A DNA stretch of 8,964 bases, from positions 1 through 8,964 of the forward strand of contig DATJBC010000089.1 of NCBI GenBank assembly GCA_035515515.1, given 5' to 3'. The translations under genes and the position numbers were made by a program. Under the pieces are notes generated by a model. That model was not told where the DNA came from, ran no database searches, and saw nothing but the letters and a program-made list of their open reading frames with translations. The DNA is from DATJBC01 sp035515515 (GTDB taxonomy: Bacteria; Actinomycetota; Acidimicrobiia; Acidimicrobiales; UBA8190). Positions 6,693 to 8,964 of the stretch are shown here, one piece after another; position 1 is the stretch's first letter; every line of letters starts with the position of its first letter.

Positions 6693-7139
6693 GTGAAGGT
6701 CTCGACCCGGGGCGACTACGCCAGCCGCGCGCTGCTCTCCTTGGCGCTGCACGAGGACGCCGCCAGCCCCACGTCGGTGCGCGACATCGCCGAGCGCACC
6801 GGCCTTCCCCAGCCCTACCTCGAACAGATCCTCCTGGCCCTCAAAGGCGCCGGCCTGGTGCGCTCCAAGCGGGGCGTGGGCGGCGGCTACGTGCTCGCCC
6901 GTCCCCCCGAGGCCATCACCCTGGGCCAGATCGTGAGCGCCGTCGACGGCCCCATCGTGGCCGGGGACTTCGGCCAGCCCCACGAGAACGGCGCCTGCCA
7001 GCACGAGGGGCAGTGCGTCCTGCTCACCGTGTGGTCCGACGTCGGCGAGCACATGCGCGAGCACCTGGACTCGTTCACCTTGGCCGACATGGTGGCGCGC
7101 GCCCGGGGCGCGCCCGTCCCGGCCCGCGCCCTGCACTGA
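6693..7139 (+). CDS. Rrf2-family transcriptional regulator
   Basis: This 148-residue DNA-binding protein has the Rrf2 (IscR/NsrR/CymR) architecture: an N-terminal MKVSTRGDYA start, a winged helix-turn-helix at about 25-70 (SVRDIAERTGLPQPYLEQIL, then a wing with GVGGGYVLARP), and a long dimerisation helix towards the C-terminus. In cluster-binding members three cysteines lie after the wing. Here only two are present, C102 and C108 (C-x5-C). The place of the first is taken by P96 next to H97. D8, the position of the fourth [4Fe-4S] ligand in Streptomyces NsrR, is kept. It may therefore sense redox state or nitric oxide with an altered cluster site, or a thiol state, or bind no cluster; the sequence does not decide. 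Translation starts at GTG 6693, supported by the leaderless -10 box. No iron-sulfur assembly genes adjoin it, so an IscR role is not supported by context. Likely targets are its own promoter and the divergent phosphodiesterase gene. Confidence 0.92.
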   Translation: MKVSTRGDYASRALLSLALHEDAASPTSVRDIAERTGLPQPYLEQILLALKGAGLVRSKRGVGGGYVLARPPEAITLGQIVSAVDGPIVAGDFGQPHENGACQHEGQCVLLTVWSDVGEHMREHLDSFTLADMVARARGAPVPARALH

Positions 7140-7152
7140 ACGGCGCGCCCGC

Positions 7153-7174
7153 CGGGGCCCGGGACCGGGCCCCG
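7153..7174. terminator. Strong bidirectional hairpin between Rrf2 and phosphatase genes
   Basis: CGGGGCCCG (7153-7161) and CGGGCCCCG (7166-7174) pair perfectly over nine bases around a GGAC loop. The hairpin fills the 46-base gap between two convergent stop codons (7139 and 7186), so it can serve both genes. It has no T-tract on either side. Confidence 0.6.
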
Positions 7175-7185
7175 CACCGGCCGGC

Positions 7186-7770
7186 TCACGCCAGGGCGTC
7201 GCCGTCGGCGTCGTTCCACCGGACCATCACCGGGGTCTCGCGCTCCCACCCCAGGACGCTCACGGTGGCCGGCCCCAGCGTGAGGCGCCCGCCGGCCGCG
7301 CCCTCCAGGCCCATCCAGCGCGCCGCCACCACGCGCAGCAGGTGGGCGTGGGCGAAGGCGAGGACGTCCCCCGAGCCGTCGCGCACGGTGGCCACGACCC
7401 GGTCGGCCCGGCGCACCACGTCCTCCAGCGTCTCGCCTCCGGGCACGCCGTCGGCCCACAGCCACCACCCCGGGCGCTCGGCCCGGATGTCGGTGGTGGT
7501 GCGGCCCTCGTAGGCGCCGTAGTCCCACTCACCGAGGTCCGGGCACGGCTCGGCGCGCCCGGCGAAGCCCGCCAGGGCGCAGGTCTCGGCGGCCCGCACG
7601 AGCGGGCTCACCAGGACGCGGCTGAAGTCGTGCCCCCCGAGCCGCCGCCCCAGCTCCTCGGCCTGGCGGCGGCCCTCGTCGGTCAGGGGGAGGTCGGTCC
7701 TCCCCGTGTGGCGCCCGGCCGCGCTCCAGCGCGTCGCCCCGTGGCGCACGGCGACCAGGCGGGCCGGCAC
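7186..7770 (-). CDS. Histidine phosphatase family protein
   Basis: This 194-residue enzyme belongs to the phosphoglycerate-mutase-like histidine phosphatases and removes phosphate through a phosphohistidine intermediate. From the GTG at 7770 the catalytic set is visible: R9-H10-G11 (H10 accepts the phosphate), R59 in SPLVRAAET, E81 in LGEWDYGAYEG, and the second histidine H141 in FAHAHLLR. HTGRTDLPLTDEG after the first motif and EWDYGAYEG resemble the small actinobacterial phosphatases related to yeast SHB17 sedoheptulose-bisphosphatase, but the substrate cannot be fixed. No signal peptide is seen, so it is likely cytoplasmic. The frame stays open to an ATG at 8031, inside the sigma gene. That extension is Pro/Arg-rich and unlike the family, so I start at GTG 7770, eight codons before the RHG motif. 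No clear Shine-Dalgarno precedes it, so the start is uncertain by a few residues. It is convergent with the Rrf2 gene. Confidence 0.9.
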   Translation of the reverse strand: MPARLVAVRHGATRWSAAGRHTGRTDLPLTDEGRRQAEELGRRLGGHDFSRVLVSPLVRAAETCALAGFAGRAEPCPDLGEWDYGAYEGRTTTDIRAERPGWWLWADGVPGGETLEDVVRRADRVVATVRDGSGDVLAFAHAHLLRVVAARWMGLEGAAGGRLTLGPATVSVLGWERETPVMVRWNDADGDALA

Positions 7771-7858
7771 GGGCCCAGCGCAGCACGCCGGGGCCCCGGT
7801 CGCCAACCGGGCGGGGTGGCCGGGCCCCCGGGCCGGGGACGGCCCGGTGGGCTGGTCC

Positions 7859-7896
7859 GGGGGGCGCCGGCGGGCGGGGGGGTTTGGGCGGCCGGG
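7859..7896 (+). other. G-quadruplex-type sequence upstream of the sigma gene
   Basis: The plus strand has G6, then a seven-base loop, G3, one C, G7, TTT, G3, a five-base loop and G3. This meets the usual G3+N1-7 rule for a four-tract quadruplex. It lies just upstream of the candidate stress promoter, inside the 226-base gap 7771-7996 between divergent genes. The rest of that gap is GC-rich with a small CCCGGT/ACCGGG hairpin (7795-7811) and no sign of a further gene. Confidence 0.4.
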
Positions 7897-7922
7897 CCGG
7901 TGGTCAGGAATGAGGGGCGGCC

Positions 7923-7948
7923 GGAATGTCGGGCACCACAGCGGTGTT
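7923..7948 (+). promoter_or_regulatory. SigR/SigH-type (thiol-oxidative stress) promoter of the sigma gene
   Basis: GGAAT at 7923-7927 is followed by exactly 18 bases and GTT at 7946-7948, an exact fit to the GGAAT-N18-GTT consensus of Streptomyces SigR and related ECF sigma factors such as mycobacterial SigH. Transcription would start near 7955 and give a leader of about 40 bases. Known SigR/SigH regulons include primary-like sigma genes (sigB in mycobacteria), so the target makes sense. A second GGAATG at 7907-7912 has no GTT at the right distance. Confidence 0.55.
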
Positions 7949-7959
7949 ATTCGCTGTGG
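7936..7959. promoter_or_regulatory. Perfect 8-bp inverted repeat over the -10 element (candidate operator)
   Basis: CCACAGCG (7936-7943) and CGCTGTGG (7952-7959) are exact reverse complements separated by eight bases. The spacer contains the GTT of the stress-type promoter, and the right arm covers the expected start of transcription. A dimeric repressor bound here would block the promoter. Because the left arm lies upstream of the expected start, it cannot be an RNA hairpin made from that promoter. Confidence 0.5.
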
Positions 7960-7996
7960 GTCACGGAGGACCGTGCCACCGACGCGAAGAGGAGCG

Positions 7997-8836
7997 ATGG
8001 CGACCACAACCACGAGCACCCACGACAGCATCCGGCTGTTCCTGGACGACCTCGACCGCTACCCCCTGCCCGACCACGACGAGCAGGTGGAGCTGGCCAA
8101 GCGCGTGGCCGCCGGCGACCTGGAGGCCCGGCGCCAGATGATCGCCGCCAACCTGCGCCTGGTGGTGCACTGGGCCCGCCGCTACCAGGACCGGGGCGTG
8201 GACTTCGGCGACCTGGTGCAAGAGGGCGCCTTCGGCCTCATGCGCGCCGTGGACAAGTTCGACTGGCAGCGCGGCTTCCGGTTCTCGACCTACGCCACGT
8301 GGTGGATCCGCCAGGCGCTGCAGCGCGCCGTCCAGCAGCACGGCAACACCATCCGCGTGCCCATGGAGGTGGCCGAGCAGGCCCAGCGGGCCGAGCGCGT
8401 CAGCTGGGAGCTCACCGCCGACCTCCAGCGCGACCCGTCGCCCGAAGAGGTGGCCGAGGCGAGCGGGGTGGCCGAGCGGGCCCTCGAGTCGCTCCAGGGC
8501 GTGGCCCGGGTGGTGGCCAGCCTCGACCAGCCGGCCGGCGCCGACACCGGCACCTCCCTGGGGGACCTCGTGGGCGCCGAGGAGCACCGCTTCGAGGACG
8601 ACATCGAGCGCCAGTTGGTGCTCGAGCGGGTGCGCGACGCCGTCGACAGCCTGGGAGACCTCGAGCGCGCCGTGGTGCGCATCCGCTACGGCCTCGACGA
8701 CGGCAACCCCACCTCGCTCCAGGCCACGGCGTCCCGGCTGGGCATCGGCGTGCGCCGGGCCCGGCAGGCCGAGGCGCGCGCCCTGCAGCAGCTGGCGGCG
8801 CGCGCCGACGTGGAGGCCGCCCACCAGGCCGCCTGA
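7997..8836 (+). CDS. RNA polymerase sigma factor, sigma-70 family (group 2-like)
   Basis: This 279-residue sigma factor directs RNA polymerase to a subset of promoters. It has no region 1.1 but keeps region 1.2 (about 10-42), region 2 (about 50-115), region 3 (about 116-180) and region 4 (about 205-275), which places it among primary-like secondary factors rather than ECF factors. The promoter-melting aromatics are present (F96, Y99, W102, W103 in FRFSTYATWW). Two contacts differ from the primary factor. Q109 replaces the Thr that reads the -10 box (E. coli T440). In the -35 recognition helix V252 and R253 stand where E. coli has R584 and E585, while R256 and Q257 are kept. Its specificity may therefore differ. 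ATG 7997 has an AAGAGGAG Shine-Dalgarno ending two bases before it. A SigR/SigH-type promoter and a palindrome lie upstream. No anti-sigma gene adjoins it. The stop codon is eight bases from the convergent pseudouridine synthase gene. Confidence 0.94.
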   Translation: MATTTTSTHDSIRLFLDDLDRYPLPDHDEQVELAKRVAAGDLEARRQMIAANLRLVVHWARRYQDRGVDFGDLVQEGAFGLMRAVDKFDWQRGFRFSTYATWWIRQALQRAVQQHGNTIRVPMEVAEQAQRAERVSWELTADLQRDPSPEEVAEASGVAERALESLQGVARVVASLDQPAGADTGTSLGDLVGAEEHRFEDDIERQLVLERVRDAVDSLGDLERAVVRIRYGLDDGNPTSLQATASRLGIGVRRARQAEARALQQLAARADVEAAHQAA

Positions 8837-8844
8837 CGCCGCCC

Positions 8845-8964
8845 TCACCCCTCCAGTCCGTCCAGCACGGCGAGCAGGTCGTCGGGCAGGGGCGACTCCC
8901 ATGTCCTGCGGCCCCCCGCGGGGTGATCCAGCGTGAGCCGGGCGGCGTGGAGGAACATCCGCCC
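8845..8964 (-). CDS. RluA-family pseudouridine synthase, C-terminal part (5' end outside window)
   Basis: The last 39 residues of a protein are readable up to TGA at 8847-8845. They contain RMFLHAARLTLDHP followed by SPLPDDLLAVLD, the conserved ending of RluA/RluD-type enzymes, which convert uridines of 23S rRNA (or other RNAs) to pseudouridine. The catalytic Asp of the HRLD motif would lie beyond the window edge, so activity cannot be judged. In many actinobacteria an rluD-like gene follows lspA and lies not far from dnaE1, and the shared strand with dnaE here fits that order. The gene is convergent with the sigma gene, leaving only eight bases between stop codons and no room for a separate terminator. 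Confidence 0.85.
   Translation of the reverse strand, partial: GRMFLHAARLTLDHPAGGRRTWESPLPDDLLAVLDGLEG

Noticed and set aside
5476..6696. A 406-codon plus-strand frame antisense to the phosphodiesterase
   Set aside because: His/Gly/Arg-rich shadow without motifs. The opposite strand holds a complete metal-dependent active site.
7706..7996. N-terminal extension of the sigma factor by 97 residues
   Set aside because: The extension is low-complexity and overlaps the phosphatase start and the stress-type promoter. ATG 7997 has a good Shine-Dalgarno and gives a normal region 1.2 start.
7771..8031. N-terminal extension of the histidine phosphatase up to an ATG at 8031
   Set aside because: The extra 87 residues are Pro/Arg-rich, unlike the family, and would overlap the sigma gene start and its promoter. 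The RHG motif should lie close to the N-terminus, which the GTG at 7770 gives.
7961..8902. A 313-codon minus-strand frame antisense to the sigma gene
   Set aside because: Leu/Gly/His-rich shadow with no motif, and it overlaps the genuine RluA-family reading frame at its end.
1..8964. Search for CRISPR arrays, insertion sequences, tRNA genes, toxin-antitoxin pairs or phage genes
   Set aside because: No regularly spaced repeats, transposase motifs, tRNA-like folds or phage signatures were seen. Genes are closely packed housekeeping and regulatory genes of uniform composition.

Overview
The window is a very GC-rich bacterial chromosomal segment that looks like ordinary core genome. The gene set points to Actinomycetota: a DnaE1-type replicative polymerase with an intact PHP domain, a bacterial proteasome activator (Bpa), a primary-like sigma factor lacking region 1.1, and TANNNT -10 boxes placed directly before start codons as in leaderless actinobacterial genes. 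An Acidimicrobiia-like lineage is my guess, but nothing in the window proves it. No mobile element, CRISPR array, tRNA or rRNA was seen.

Layout. Positions 2-172 (+) hold the 3' end of an unidentified gene. It converges on a conserved-looking hypothetical gene at 207-896 (-), possibly GNAT-like. A 200-base gap rich in GC hairpins follows, then dnaE at 1097-4699 (-). Upstream of dnaE on the same strand lie bpa (4835-5377) and an alkaline-phosphatase-superfamily phosphodiesterase (5422-6618). The phosphodiesterase and bpa are 44 bases apart and are probably co-transcribed. dnaE sits 135 bases further on and has a candidate promoter of its own that overlaps the bpa stop codon. The phosphodiesterase is divergent from an Rrf2-family regulator (6693-7139, +) across a very short gap, and both genes appear to have leaderless promoters. 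The Rrf2 gene converges on a histidine phosphatase (7186-7770, -) across a strong bidirectional hairpin. A 226-base regulatory gap, G-rich and carrying a stress-type promoter and a palindrome, separates the phosphatase from a divergent sigma-70-family gene (7997-8836, +). The sigma gene runs to within 8 bases of the end of an RluA-family pseudouridine synthase gene (8845 to the window edge, -).

How the genes relate. The contents are information processing (DnaE, RluA-type RNA modification, sigma factor), protein turnover (Bpa implies a 20S proteasome elsewhere in the genome) and regulation (Rrf2). I see no dedicated multi-gene pathway. The most interesting signals are regulatory. The sigma gene has an exact GGAAT-N18-GTT promoter of the SigR/SigH oxidative-stress type, with a perfect 8-bp inverted repeat over its -10 element. 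The encoded sigma factor also has changed residues in its -35 and -10 recognition helices. The Rrf2 protein lacks the first of the three cysteines that hold the cluster in IscR and NsrR. No convincing undescribed multi-component system is visible.
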